Source: Serilophus lunatus
Lineage: Eukaryota; Chordata; Aves; Passeriformes; Eurylaimidae
Assembly: GCA_013399895.1 (NCBI GenBank)
Contig: VXBA01005448.1
Coordinates: 660,271 to 724,270, forward strand
DNA: 64,000 nucleotides
Direction of reading: 5' to 3'
This document shows, piece after piece, positions 25,301-37,400 of the stretch (the first letter of the stretch is position 1; each line of letters begins with the position of its first letter). The position numbers and the translations under genes are program-made. The notes beneath the pieces are model-generated. The model saw only the letters and a program-made list of their open reading frames with translations, made no database searches and was not told the origin of the DNA.

Positions 25301-28300
25301 ATGAAAGGAAAGATGAAAGGCTAGGAATTGAAAGGATGACTTTTGGATAGAGGGACAAGGACTGGTGGTTACCTGGGTCTCTGCTAGTAAGGCTGAGACA
25401 AAATATAGAAGCATAGTAATCAAATTTGTTGGATGCAAAGAGAGGTGTTTTTTTCATCATAGAGAAGGACCTTAAACAGGGAGCCCGGGATGACTTTAAG
25501 GGTGAATAATTCTTAACAGCACATGTGAGGCTGTTCACTTGGGATATGTTAACCACAGCAATAAATAAAAGAGGTCAGGGAGTGTTCTTGTGGCCCAAAG
25601 ACAAAGGGCTTGGGCACTATCCTGTTGGAGAACCAAATCCTTGCACCCATGAGAGCAGGGCGGCCATGTGGAACCTGGGACTGTTCCCTGGCTTGTGCTC
25701 TCTCTGAGCTCACTCAGCACCTGAGGAGTGCTCACAGCACAGAGTAAATCCCAGTCAGGTTGCTGGGTGAGCAGGGAAACCACATGGAGCCTCTGTCCAG
25801 CCGTTTCATTCTCTGGTATGGAGTAGTCTTGGATTGGTAGTTGTTTATCTTGGGGATTTCTCATCTAAGGGGTTTGACTGTTGAAAATAAAGCTGTGAAT
25901 CAGCTGGTCCATCATCACAACATGGCTCTGAGCCATTAGTGTGGGTGGCTAGGAGAAAGGAAGAGAGATCAGGAGGAGAGAAAGATTCTGTCACCCAGGT
26001 GAAATGACAAGGGCAGCTTTCAGAGTGTTATTTCTTGCGGTGAAATCTTCCAATTCTGCTCCACTTGGGGCAAGTGCCACACTATCACTTTATGTTTCAT
26101 TCAAAAATTTTAATGTTAAGTACTGTAAGACATTTATTTTCAACAATGGACAGTTCTGAATGTATTTTACAAACCTGCCTATGATCATTTAGTGTGTACA
26201 ACAAAGCACAGTCTCTCCCGGTCCTCAGCTGTGGATTCTTTTTTGCTGTGAAGCATGAAAACAGATACCATCTTAAAACATTTTAGGAGATACTCAGTGC
26301 TGTGTAAGGTAACCAGTTTAGCCTTGGGCAAGCAGAGGCAGCCACTAGAACCAGTACATCTGATGTAGCACAGGGCTCTGCTCAGTTGCTTCACCTCACC
26401 AGGGAGCACAATGCTGTGGGCTGAGGGTAGGGCTACATTGGCACTACTGCAGAGCTGCTAATTTAGCCCTGTTCCAGACAGAAGATCAGGAGCTGACATT
26501 TCTCTCCAGCATTGTCTGTTTTGAGCTTTAAGGAGTCTAAGATTGGGCATAGGGCTCAAAGTTCCCATAAATGCTCCGCACAAAGCCAATACAGGGACCA
26601 TCTTGTTGTTGGGTGGTCATTTTGTTTGTTTTTTAATTAGGTGAACAGTCTTATTACTTAGAGGAATTTTTCAATTTGTTTGATTAGACCTTATTTGTGC
26701 ATTGCTTTGTACTGTAGTTGCATTGTGGGTGTAGATTCCTTATCTCTAGAAGGCAAATTATCTGCTGGGGGATCAAATGAGCCACACAACTGATTTCTAT
26801 TGCTTTTTAGGTGTTTCATATTTCTACTCATTCTCACTTCACTGCTTCTCCTGGACCAAAAAAAAAAAAAGTGATTCCCAAGGGTTACTAATGTGAGAAA
26901 CCAGGGTGTAATACTTTTATTTTGCTGCTACAGCTTAGCTGGGGGAATGGTTATCTTTCCAAAGCACATGTGGGTGTCTTCTACCCACCTGCCTGTCATA
27001 GCTTCTAGAAATGAGTCCAAAAAGCATGAAGAACAGGCTGATGATCCATCTAGCTGGGTAACCTGCCTCTAGCATCACTGACAGAGTTGTCACACTGAGT
27101 CTGCATGGAATGATGGGGTTTATTCCACACCAGAGACTCTTCTGCATTCCCAGCTGAGGCATGAAAATGAACATTACCTTGTGACTTTCTGATACGCTTT
27201 GATAACTGTTGTTGCTGCTGATTTCAGTCATGGAAGTGCCTAATCATCTTTTAAAACTCACAATCCATTAGCCACAAGTGAAAATCTAAGAAAGCAAGCC
27301 TCTTGTAGTTCCCAAAGCAAAATTACAGGTACTTATCTGCTTTGATGGTGGGTGTAACCTGTGCGTAATTAGCATGTGGAGCAGATGGGGAAGAATTCAA
27401 TGTAGTAATTTCCTTTAATTTAGTAGCATGCACATGTGTATTTAGCAATGTGCCCCTGGTGCTCTGACAATTAGTTAATTCATCTGCTTGGCACGATGGA
27501 GAGAAGGCAACTGGTTGTGATTGTAGTAAATAAAAACATCTCACTGGTTCTGCTCGGGATTGGAAAACAATTTGCTTTCATGTCCAACTTGTGCATACAA
27601 GGGAGTACTGGCATTTTTGACAAATTGTTGCTTGACATTTCACATCTCTAGAATTGCTTTAGTGTGTAAGGACACCGTAGTCTTTTTAAAGTGTCTCCTA
27701 TCAGTGTGTCATTTTAACCAAACAAGCATGCAAAAGAGATGACATGAAATATTAAGGGTAGAGCCAGAATGGCATCCTTCTCTTGGCTTTACAAATGTCT
27801 TGCCATGTTGCTCTAGGAAAAATTATAATGAATTTACCATGCTGGAAACAGTCCTAAACCACAGTGGCAGTGGCAGATTTTTACTATGATTCAAATAAAC
27901 TTGACAATACTGTTACTCCCCACTCTCAGGCAGCAGATTTGGCAGCAGACCTGTTTAAATTTCAATGCAAAAGGAGGTGCCGTTGCACTTCTTGGTTGTT
28001 TCCTGGACTGTGTAGTTGTGAAGAGAACAAGGTATATATAAGTAGTCTCAGATGATTTATAGATGATATTTTAGTAAATTTAATGAGCTTTTATGAAGAA
28101 GCTATCTCTTTGAGACTATTATACCTATGACAAAAGTGCAATTTATTTATTAATTTCTTATACTGTGGTTATTATTCCAGGTCTCAGTTGAGAGGCTGTG
28201 CCGTCTTATTCTGATAAATACTCACCGGGACCCAATCTGTGTGCCAGAGGGCTTAGAGTGGAAATAAAAGGAGATACAGTTCTCCTGGCAGACTAGATGT

Positions 28301-30207
28301 GTAATACGAGATGAGTTTTCAAGATTGCACATAAAATCTGTGACAGAGCTGGGAGGCAAACCTGAGGCTCAGGACACTGCACTGAGCATGAAACACTACT
28401 TTTTACTTCTCATATGAAAACTGTCCAGAGTCAGTTGTTGCTCTTGGTCAATTCAGTTAGAATTGATCTATCTTTTCCAAAAATGTTCCCTTGAGGGCAA
28501 CAGCTCCCCTTAATTCATCAGCAAAAGGACAGGTATATCTTTGAGACGTTTTTGTTCACACTGTCAAAAATAAGTTGTTCTGTCTCTTGTCAGATGTCTC
28601 TATGCTGTGCAGAAGAGCACAGAGCAGAATTCAACCAGGGCTGTGCTAGCACATCTCTGTGCCCCTCCTAGTGACCCACACTATTTATGTCCCTCTATGA
28701 GACCAAGTGCCACTCGTCTTTAAGGTTAGAAGCCTTCTTAAAAGGGAGATCACGCTCTCTGCAGGCCCTTCTGCAGTTCCCATTCAGCAGGACCCATTTC
28801 TCCTCTGCCCCATCCCAAGTGAAAAGAGGAGGTGGTCCAAAGTGCACCTGCAGGAAAGGACTACAAGAAGTGGGATCCTGGGTTACAGAGGGAGCAGCTA
28901 TTTGGTCATTGTGCTGCTCATACATATTTCTACAAATGTCTTGGAGCTGTGGCTAAACATTATTTTGGAAAGGGAGTTAATTGCATGTGTTTTAAACTTG
29001 GCTGGCTAATTTTAGCTGGGTTCAAACACGCAAGCTCTTCACTGACCCAAAAGAGGACATACATGCCTATGAGGCTTTCTTTTATCTAAACCATCCTAAT
29101 AAAACCACACCCTAACCCTAACTGGGCTGACAGACATCAGGAGGCATCTTCACACATAGCAGTTGGTGTGTGCTCCGTCCCTCCTGGTTTGTGTCGAGTA
29201 ATGGGGAAGAGAGGAGCAGGAGTGCAAAGGGCTTGAAGCTCAGTGGTACTCAGTGCCTGTGGGCACATCCACCAGGGCCTTCTCTTACACATTCCCTGGA
29301 GACCTGAAACCCACTGCTGGCTTCTGCCAGGAACACAGCCCTTCATTCATGAGAAATCCTCCCAGCTAAAATAGCAGCTTTATAGCCACAGAAGTACTTT
29401 GTGCATCAAGTCCCACAGAGGTTTTGGGGTCAGCTTCTGTTAATTGTATGGGAGGAGAATTTAATCTTTGCTCCTATTTTTTTGGTTTATTTTTCTGGAT
29501 TCCTTTTTCCCCCTTACTGTGAGGGTCCACATAGTGCAGAGCTGTGTTGCACACACTAGCTGGAAAGTCAACACAGGTCCCAAAAAGGGACACAGCTGTT
29601 AGAAAGGTCATATCCCAGCTCAGGTAATTAGCAGGAACGTCATCACTCTGAAAGGGTTCCTCTATTTTTGGGATTGGAGTTGCAGTCCCCAGTTGTGGCT
29701 GTGGCTGATGTCATGGAGACCTGTCGAGTGCTTAGGAACTTGTGTGCCGTGCTGAGTCGCATCACAGGGTGAAGATTTAAGTACTGGACTGTAGGTGGGT
29801 GCCTAAATTTGTGAGGAAGGGTTTGGGCCACCGTGTTTCCTTAACCATGATCAGTCATTGCCTTAAATTTATTGTCATTCATCTTCAGTTATCTGAGAAA
29901 GGAAGAGGGATGTGTGGCAAGTAAAAGCAGCAGAGAATCCTGCCTTATATGTGTGATAATAAAATATGTGCACACACATTGAAACCTTTTGTGAAATTCA
30001 AGGTGTCTTTAAGAGCAAGGGGCAGCATAGGCCAGAGAAGGTGACACACACACACCTGCATGTCAGTGTAGGCAGCTGAGGTCTGACTAATCCACCACCC
30101 CAACTGGAGTTTGGCTATGTTGAGACAAGTTCAGAGATTCCAATGGACTGAACTAAACTGAATTAATGTTGATTTTTCTTTTTTCTTCCTTTTTCTCTCC
30201 TCCTCAG
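19335..30207 (+). other. PRKAG2 intron of 10,873 bp between the two recognised exons
   Basis: It starts GTAGGA and ends CTCCTCAG. No other exon, RNA gene or clear mobile element is recognised inside it. The first 300 bp after the donor are AT-rich with homeodomain-type TTAAT strings. A 12-bp CCCTAA-type string at 29110-29122 is the only other oddity. Confidence 0.75.
30044..30055. repeat. (AC)6 microsatellite
   Basis: Six AC units about 150 bp upstream of the 30208 exon acceptor. Confidence 0.75.
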
Positions 30208-30487
30208 GTGGAAGAAAGCTACTCTTCCAGCAGTCCTTCAAAAAGCCTTTTCTCAAAAGGGCTCCAGAACCGACCTTCCAGCCCCGTTTCTGCCCCTGTG
30301 AGATCCAAACACAGCCCTGGCTCACCCAAAACAGTGTTCCCCTTCCCCTACCAGGAGTCTCCCCCACGCTCCCCACGCCGAATGAGCTTCAGTGGGATCT
30401 TCAGGTCCTCCTCCAAAGAGTCCTCCCCCAGTTCTAACCCGTCTACCTCTCCTGGGGGCATCAAGTTTTTCTCCAGATCAAGAAAAA
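30208..30487 (+). CDS. PRKAG2: PRKAG2 internal exon (Ser/Pro-rich gamma-2 extension, exon 3 of the long form)
   Basis: The exon is 280 nt: 93 full codons plus one base, so it ends in phase 1. It follows a long pyrimidine tract ending CTCCTCAG and stops at AAA|GTAAGA. The translation runs from VEESYSS to FFSRSRK and matches human AMPK gamma-2 residues of about 63-155 with the same length and no gaps. The core TVFPF.YQESPPRSPRRMSF and the following FRSSSKESSP block are nearly identical. The first ten residues are the most diverged. The segment is rich in Ser and Pro, with several SP sites and an RRMS basophilic-kinase-type site (local residues 57-60), which suggests a phosphorylated, disordered regulatory tail. 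No CBS repeat is present. The last base A plus two bases of the next exon should give Thr. That next exon is not in this window. The open frame continues past the donor to 30561 only by chance. Confidence 0.97.
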
Positions 30488-32525
30488 GTAAGAAATTGCT
30501 CATGTTATTTCAGGAAGATACACGGTACCTCTGGGCTTGGCCCATTCTTTACCTGCGGTAGTGAAGTAAGTGCAGATGAGGCATGTGCTAATTGTTTGTT
30601 ATCGCTTGCACTCACCATGTGTTTGGGGTTTCTGACTTGCTGGCTGTGAGGTGTGACCTCTGCAGGGCCATGGATACCTTGTGGACACCTGTACAGGGCT
30701 GAGGAGGGCAATCACACACCTAAGCTTTGCCTAGAAACCCTGAATCCATGTTACTGAGAGTTTTCTGGGTGGTTTCAGTGACGCTGGTTGGGCTTCAGTG
30801 CTGGGACTCTACAGCTGATGTTCATGGGGTGTATGGTGGAGGTGGGCACTGTAAGGAAGACTTGATTCTGTAGACTCCATAAAGAGTTCCAGCTGGTTTT
30901 GTTTGGGTTTTTTTAATATTTCTTTGCCCTACCTGTTGCAGGAAGGGAAAGAGACCTTTACTAGATGGAAGTAAATGCTATATATTTCCAATCAAATAAC
31001 CATTAAGGGGGTATTTGAACTCCTCTTCCAGAATATGAAAGGCATTGGAAACATCTCTGGTTCAGAGCATTTGGCTGCTTTATATTGGGCACAAATTTTG
31101 CTTCTTCAGCAGCCTGTGCACTGATAACATTCCATTAGAACTCAGAAATGAGCAGGATTGAGAATATGCTTCGATTTTTCTTACTGGGTAAATTTTCTCA
31201 GTGCTGGTTGACAAACCAAACCTAATCTTCCCAAGGAGTTAATGGCTGTGGGAAGAGAGCAGAGTTACAGGGCAAAGAGAGGGTCACCAAGGGTGCTGGA
31301 TTGTCAGACCACAGGGAGCTTTCCTTTTGTGAACAGAAGAAATAACAATAAATTATTGGCAAATCTTTTCTGACAGTGTAGGTATAGAATTGGTGATGCA
31401 TGTACATATGTTGGCCTGCATGTTTCCTGCCATGAATTGATAGTTTTCAGTGACTTTTACAACACTGTTTTTCTTCATTAGCTTTTCTCGTAAAAATGTT
31501 TATTTTAATCAGAACAAGTAATTTCATAGTGACCTTTATGCACAAGAACACAGCAATACAGGATAGGATTTTTCTTTATCAGAAGTTCTGTTGCAGCTTA
31601 ATTGAAATGGTACCTTTTCCAGTCCTTGCCTCTCTCTAAAACACCATCAAGAAAGTGAAAGTAGGAGTCGATGTTTCTGAAGGACTCAGAGTAGGCTCCA
31701 AACATCCTTTCTATTCAAGGACATTTGTTCATCCCTGCTTGAAGTTCAAGTATGCTTTTTATGCTCCCCTCTTGTTCAAAGTTCACAATTATTAAAATCC
31801 ATTTAAGCTCTTCTTGCTAGTCCACATAGGTTTAAATATTTCATTTAAATATTGACAATATTCTGCTGATGGGGTATGCAGTGAAGGGGCTCACTGCTGC
31901 ATGAACAGCAGCAATACAGACTGCACAGCAAAGCCATCTTGGGACTTTGTAATCAAGTTATCTAAGCAGCCAGCACTATTTAAGTCCTAGATAGGTACAA
32001 CGGAATATTAAATAAAGGAATCTCCCAGGAGTCAGCAAAATCCTTTTGATAGGGTCACATTACTGTCTCAGGAACAGGCTTGGAGTGGGGCCATGCTATA
32101 TTTGAGCTTAGAGAAAATATCCATGACTCTGCTGCTCCAGAGAGGGTTGCAGGGGCTTGGGTGTTCGTGGTCTTTTGCTCCTCAGGCATTAGGGACAGCT
32201 TCCTGGAAAGGGAATGATGATTATAATTTGTGTTTAAATTGATAACCCTTTTCTTTCTGGAGCTTTTTGCACAACAAAACATTTCTTACCATGTGCTTTC
32301 ACATCATTTAGCTCCCTCACAGCATGTCTAATGCAGATATATACCCTTCACTGACGTGTTAAGGTATTATTCAGAAGGTGCTAATCAGGGGTCAGTAATG
32401 AATCACGCTATTAGAGTTTACTATATTTAATTAACTTTTTTGAATTTTATTTAACAAAACCTCTTCAGGACTTCGGGAAAACTGTGGGTTAGCATTTCTG
32501 CTGTATTATGTAGTTTTTCACAAGC

Positions 32526-32563
32526 AATACTAATACTTCACATTCTAATACTAATACTTCACA
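32526..32563. repeat. Two-copy tandem repeat, period 21
   Basis: The 17-mer AATACTAATACTTCACA occurs at 32526-32542 and again exactly at 32547-32563, separated by TTCT. This looks like a recent local duplication. Confidence 0.85.
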
Positions 32564-34457
32564 AATAAAAAGAAACTCTGTGTGCCACAGAACAGTAAGT
32601 TAATTGGTTATTTGTCACTCAAAACAAAGTCTCTGTGGCTTGAACAGCACTTCCTGAGAGACAAGACTTCTCAGACACTGCTCAGACCAGATACCTCAGA
32701 CCTTTGCAAAGATGCTGTGCTGAAGAGCTCTGAGAAGAGCTAAACCAGCAAGTGGCTCCACGTTTCTGAAGGTGCTTAAATGCTCCACTGCTCAAAGTTG
32801 TCACGGCCTATGTGATTAAAATCCCATTTTCTCAAGCAGCTTGGGATACCTGTGTTAAAAGTGAACGGGACTTAGGTTGCTTTATCAGTTCTGAAACAGT
32901 GAGTGCATTGAAATCAGCTGGACTTGCCATGCTTGCCTGCCTTCCCAGCTCTGCTGCTGATGGGCCAATGGTATTAAAATTAATTAAAAATAACGATGTG
33001 CTGGACTGCCCTAGGGGGAGGATCACCAGCAGCTAAAGGGAAGTCAGCCTCCCCCTCTACTCAGCACCGGGGGAGACACATCAGCAGTGCTGGGTCTAGT
33101 TCTGGGTTTCCCAGTCAAGACAGACAGGGATGTACTGGCCCAGCCACTGCACTGGTCAGGAGGTGGGGCATGTGGTGTAGGGAAAAGGAGAAAAAGGAGG
33201 CAAAAACTTTTTTGGTGTCCCTAGTTTTACTGTCTCCATAGCTCCAGTGGGGCTATGGAGAAGACAGTGCCAGGCATTTCAGGGATGTCCAGAGAAAGGG
33301 CAGGAGAGAGCAAGGGAAACTCCAGGAATGTGTACGAAAAATGCTCTTGGAGAGGGTGGTATGGTCTAGAGTGGCTGGGAAGTAGCTGCCCTTGTAGATT
33401 TTAATAAGTAGACTGGACTCTGAGCACCCTGATTTAAAGTTGCTTTGTGTAGGGATCAGACCAGAGACCTGCAGACATCCCTCTCAGCCGTGGTTCTTCT
33501 GGAAAACTCTGAATTGGAGCCTTCCCTTTGAGTTTATAGCAGATCTGTATTTTATCCAGACAATCTACAATAAAACAAAAAAGCACCAGGTAAAAGTTTA
33601 CGGAGGCTTGGGGTTTCTTTTTGTCCCCCACTTTCTGTGAAATGAGTCCGTGCTGCACTCCTTTCCCTATCGTCATGGAGCAGTTTGGGGGGGAAAGTAG
33701 ATGCAGTCTTTGTTTTAAATAACATATTCTGTCTTCCCTCCACTTCCTCCTCCCACACATTGTTCAAAACACAGACTAACCTGTTACTCTGCATATTCCT
33801 TGTTTTTCTTGGAAGCAATTTCTTCCTAGCTTGTTTTCATTTTAAAGACTATGTGTGGTATTTGCAGCCCTTTCCCATGTAGTTGCTCTTTTCCCAGCTA
33901 AGTTATTTTGCCTTTTGAATATATGCAGTTTAGGAAGGGTTAGAGTAGGACAATATTAAAACAGAAACTGATTTGCAGACATTAAACTTAAAATATTTTC
34001 TACTTCAGGCTGGGAGTTTAAAGCTTTTGCTCATCGTCAGTTTTGGCAATAGCAAAAAGCTCAGTTTTGTGCCTTTTCCCTTTGGTTACCCTCATTCAGC
34101 ATCTGGTCATAACCCTGCAGCTCTGATCTATCAAAAGATTTGTCTTGAAAGGAGAAATACCTTCCCACAACCTATACTTGGCTGTCAGACACTTCAGGTA
34201 TTTTGTAAGTACAGCTTCAAAACAGTGAACTGCTGGCTGGGGCTTCACATCCAGCATTCCACCTTTGTAAAGGCAACAAATCCACCTCAGACCCCTCTGG
34301 AAGAGGCTTTGCAGGGACCTTTGGGGTGAGGTGTGCACTTGGCCACTGGTGCAACCCCTTCGTTTTGGGAAGTTCACTGCAGAAAAATCCAAGATAGCTC
34401 TTTGTGTGCTGAGTTTCTGTGCAAGTGCTCTGGAGTTTGATTGTTGCTTTTTTAAGG

Positions 34458-34490
34458 TTTTTTTTGGTGGTTTTTTTGGTGGGTTTTTTT
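34458..34490. repeat. T-rich / GGTGG low-complexity tract
   Basis: Runs of seven to eight Ts alternate with GGTGG and GGTGGG units, giving a strongly strand-biased T/G block in the intron. Confidence 0.65.
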
Positions 34491-37400
34491 AGTTGTTGTC
34501 CAAGAATTTATTTGCATTTGAGGTGTGAATATGAATTGGGGGTGAATTAAGCCTGGCTTTGAGGTGGTGCAGAGAGGACTTGCTAATGCTGTTTCCCCAC
34601 ACCGTGACTCTGGGTAGGTGCAGTCCCCTCCAGTGCTGCCCACCTGACACCTCTCAGAGCCAGATGCCTTTTGCAAGCAGACTTGGCTCTTTGAGATGTA
34701 CATCTCAGTGCCTGGGTTTTACACATCAGTATGGGCTTGTGAGCAGCCATGGAATATTAAAATAATTACATTTTAATTGGGTGTGAAAAAATTACCGTAG
34801 CTAGCAGGAGGCTTCTACAGAGCTGACACTGATTTCACAGCTGTTTATCAAGGACAACAGCAACAAAGGGTGAGCAAAGAGGTGTAAGTTGAAGTTTTAT
34901 GGTGCTGTGGAAAGTGATTCCAAGACTGGCATTATGGAACTGCTTCCCAGTTTGTTTTAGGTTGGCTCAAAACTGCATGAACTACTCTCGTGAGGCAGAA
35001 CTTGGGACCTGCTGCTCTGAGACATTATTGAGTCTTGACTGTGGTGGGAGTGCATTTCCCTTGTGTGTCAATTTGCATGAGCACATAAAACACCAAGGGA
35101 AAAAAGCAACACATCTCAGAAAAGCAAACTGAGGGGATCCAAAGTAAACATGGGAGAATGACCTGGGAAGAAACGCAATTCAGATTACAGTTTCCTTGGA
35201 TGAAATCTCCCTTCACAGCCAGTACATGCACAAAGAAAAGAGAATAGCTTTATTTCACTGAGTAGAAATGAGTGAGATACTCCTACAGTTAGGCTAACAT
35301 TGAGTACCCTGAATATTTTATTAAAAATTAGATGGTTTTATGGTATTTAAGTTATTAAAATGTAGCTTTTTCCATGGATCTGAATGCCCCATTTGAGGGA
35401 CATCAGGGCAATTTGCAGTCCTGCTTCTCCTTCCAAAACCATCAGTTCAAGTAAGAACAATACTCATGACACATTAATGGTGCTGTCACTTTTACCAGCA
35501 AAAGAAATCAATTAAAAGGTTTCCATTGACCTAAAGCTTTGAGCTGTGGTGCATGGGATCAAAAGATATATTTAGCTCAGAATTAAAGGTCGTTTATGGA
35601 ACTTTGATTTGAAAATTACACACCTTTCAAACACCTTGACGCTGGTGGTCAGATTTAAATCACAGAGAATTTGCACTGTATTTGAGGAAGGAAATATTTT
35701 TCAATACAAAATTTTAATGTTCTGCTTTCTCTTACTAATTTTTCTCCTTCTGAAATTCAATATTCCATGAGGAAGACTCCTGGTGCTCCCATAATAAAAG
35801 TCCAGATTGTATTTTTTTCAGAAAACTGTGAGATACAATGCAAAATAGTTGTCATGTATCTTATTCACTCTAATGATTTGTATTCTTTTAGAACATCTTG
35901 CTTACTCAATGCCCTTTGTGAGAAAAGCTTATGACTGTACTAATTTTTGCCCATAGATGGAGCAAGTAGCTCTCATTTGCAGTAACTTAGGGAAGAAATG
36001 GGGAAAACCCTGCAGCATGTTTGTTGCCACATTCTGCTCAGCTCTTGAATCCCTTTGAATTGTCATTGATCTGTGCTAAGATTTTTCTTCAAGCATTAAA
36101 CTGAAATTCATTTTCCCCTAGAAGTCTTTACTCCATAATTGTGACATTTAGCTTGCAGTGAAGTGGAGTTTAGTCCATGACAGGTTGTTGTGGAGAGTCA
36201 GCAGCTGGGCACAGACATTTCATGTACCATTGGCTCCAGCTATTTCCCACCATTAATCTTTAGGAATACCTTCCTGCTGGGATGTCATTCCTCGTGCCAG
36301 CTGCTCTAACCTACATTTGGATTTTTCTTTGGTAAATCAATACATATATCCCGTAGTCTTGGAGCCTTCCAGCCTTCAGACCACAGCTGTAGAGAGTCAT
36401 CAATTATAACCTGCATTGGGATGATGAATGGCCAAAGCCACTCCATTTCCAGTTTTCACCCATGTTCACAGTCCCCCTGCCTTCTGTAGGGTATGGGCAG
36501 GCAAGTGGGATGGCAGAGGGAAAGGGCATGAAGCAGCTTTGATTTCTGGCTGTGACTACCCTCACCATGCAGGAACAAGATGGGGAAGGACATGTTCACC
36601 TTGGGAGAGTGGCATAGACTCATCCCATAAAACACAGGAAAGGAGAAGAGCTGTTTGTCTTGCTTTGTTTTCCAGTACTTATGTGCAAGAACATCTAATC
36701 ATCATTTTTCAAGCTTGCTTTGCCCTCAGAGGCAGGCAAGGGGATCAACACTGTTCATTTTGGTCTCGTCTAGAGTAGAAAAATGACTTTTTGCAGACAA
36801 CTTGTGTCAGCGCCGCTGCAGCTGAGCTGGTGCTGCACACATGGCCAAAGAACCAGCCAAATTCAGCACCATTTTTCCTGCCAGTTACTGACATCTGCTG
36901 TCAGCAGCAGATGATTTTTATGGTTAAAACATGCCTATGGTGATAGATTTTAGTTTATTTTGAGGTATCTTTCAATGCGCTTCCCTTTTCACCTCAGTTT
37001 CCCATGGTCAGTGTTGTCTGCACAGGGGGATTACATCCAGTATCCTTTTATATTCATCACCACTCTGTCTTCAAATTCATAACGATTTGGATGGAATCAT
37101 AAATTGCAGGGGGGGAGAAGTTTTCAGTCTCTTAACTTTCATCTGTAGGGTATGGGACAGACCTGCAACCAGGTGTAATACCAATGATGTTTTAATGTCA
37201 CTGATCTAATTCCTGTATTCCTCAACCTGTGTAGTGCAGCAGAGTCTTTCCATGCTGCTCTTTCCCTCACCAAAGTAAGCTCATGTTTCCTTTGTCAAAG
37301 GAAAGAACAGTGATGCCACTTTTTAAAATTAATTGGTTTATGATTTTCTAGCCCAGTGAGTTAATTGATTTGAGGTTTATTGTGAGTAAAATAATAAACA

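Noticed and set aside
29110..29122. CCCTAA-type telomere-like string
   Set aside because: Only about two units; too short to be an interstitial telomeric repeat.
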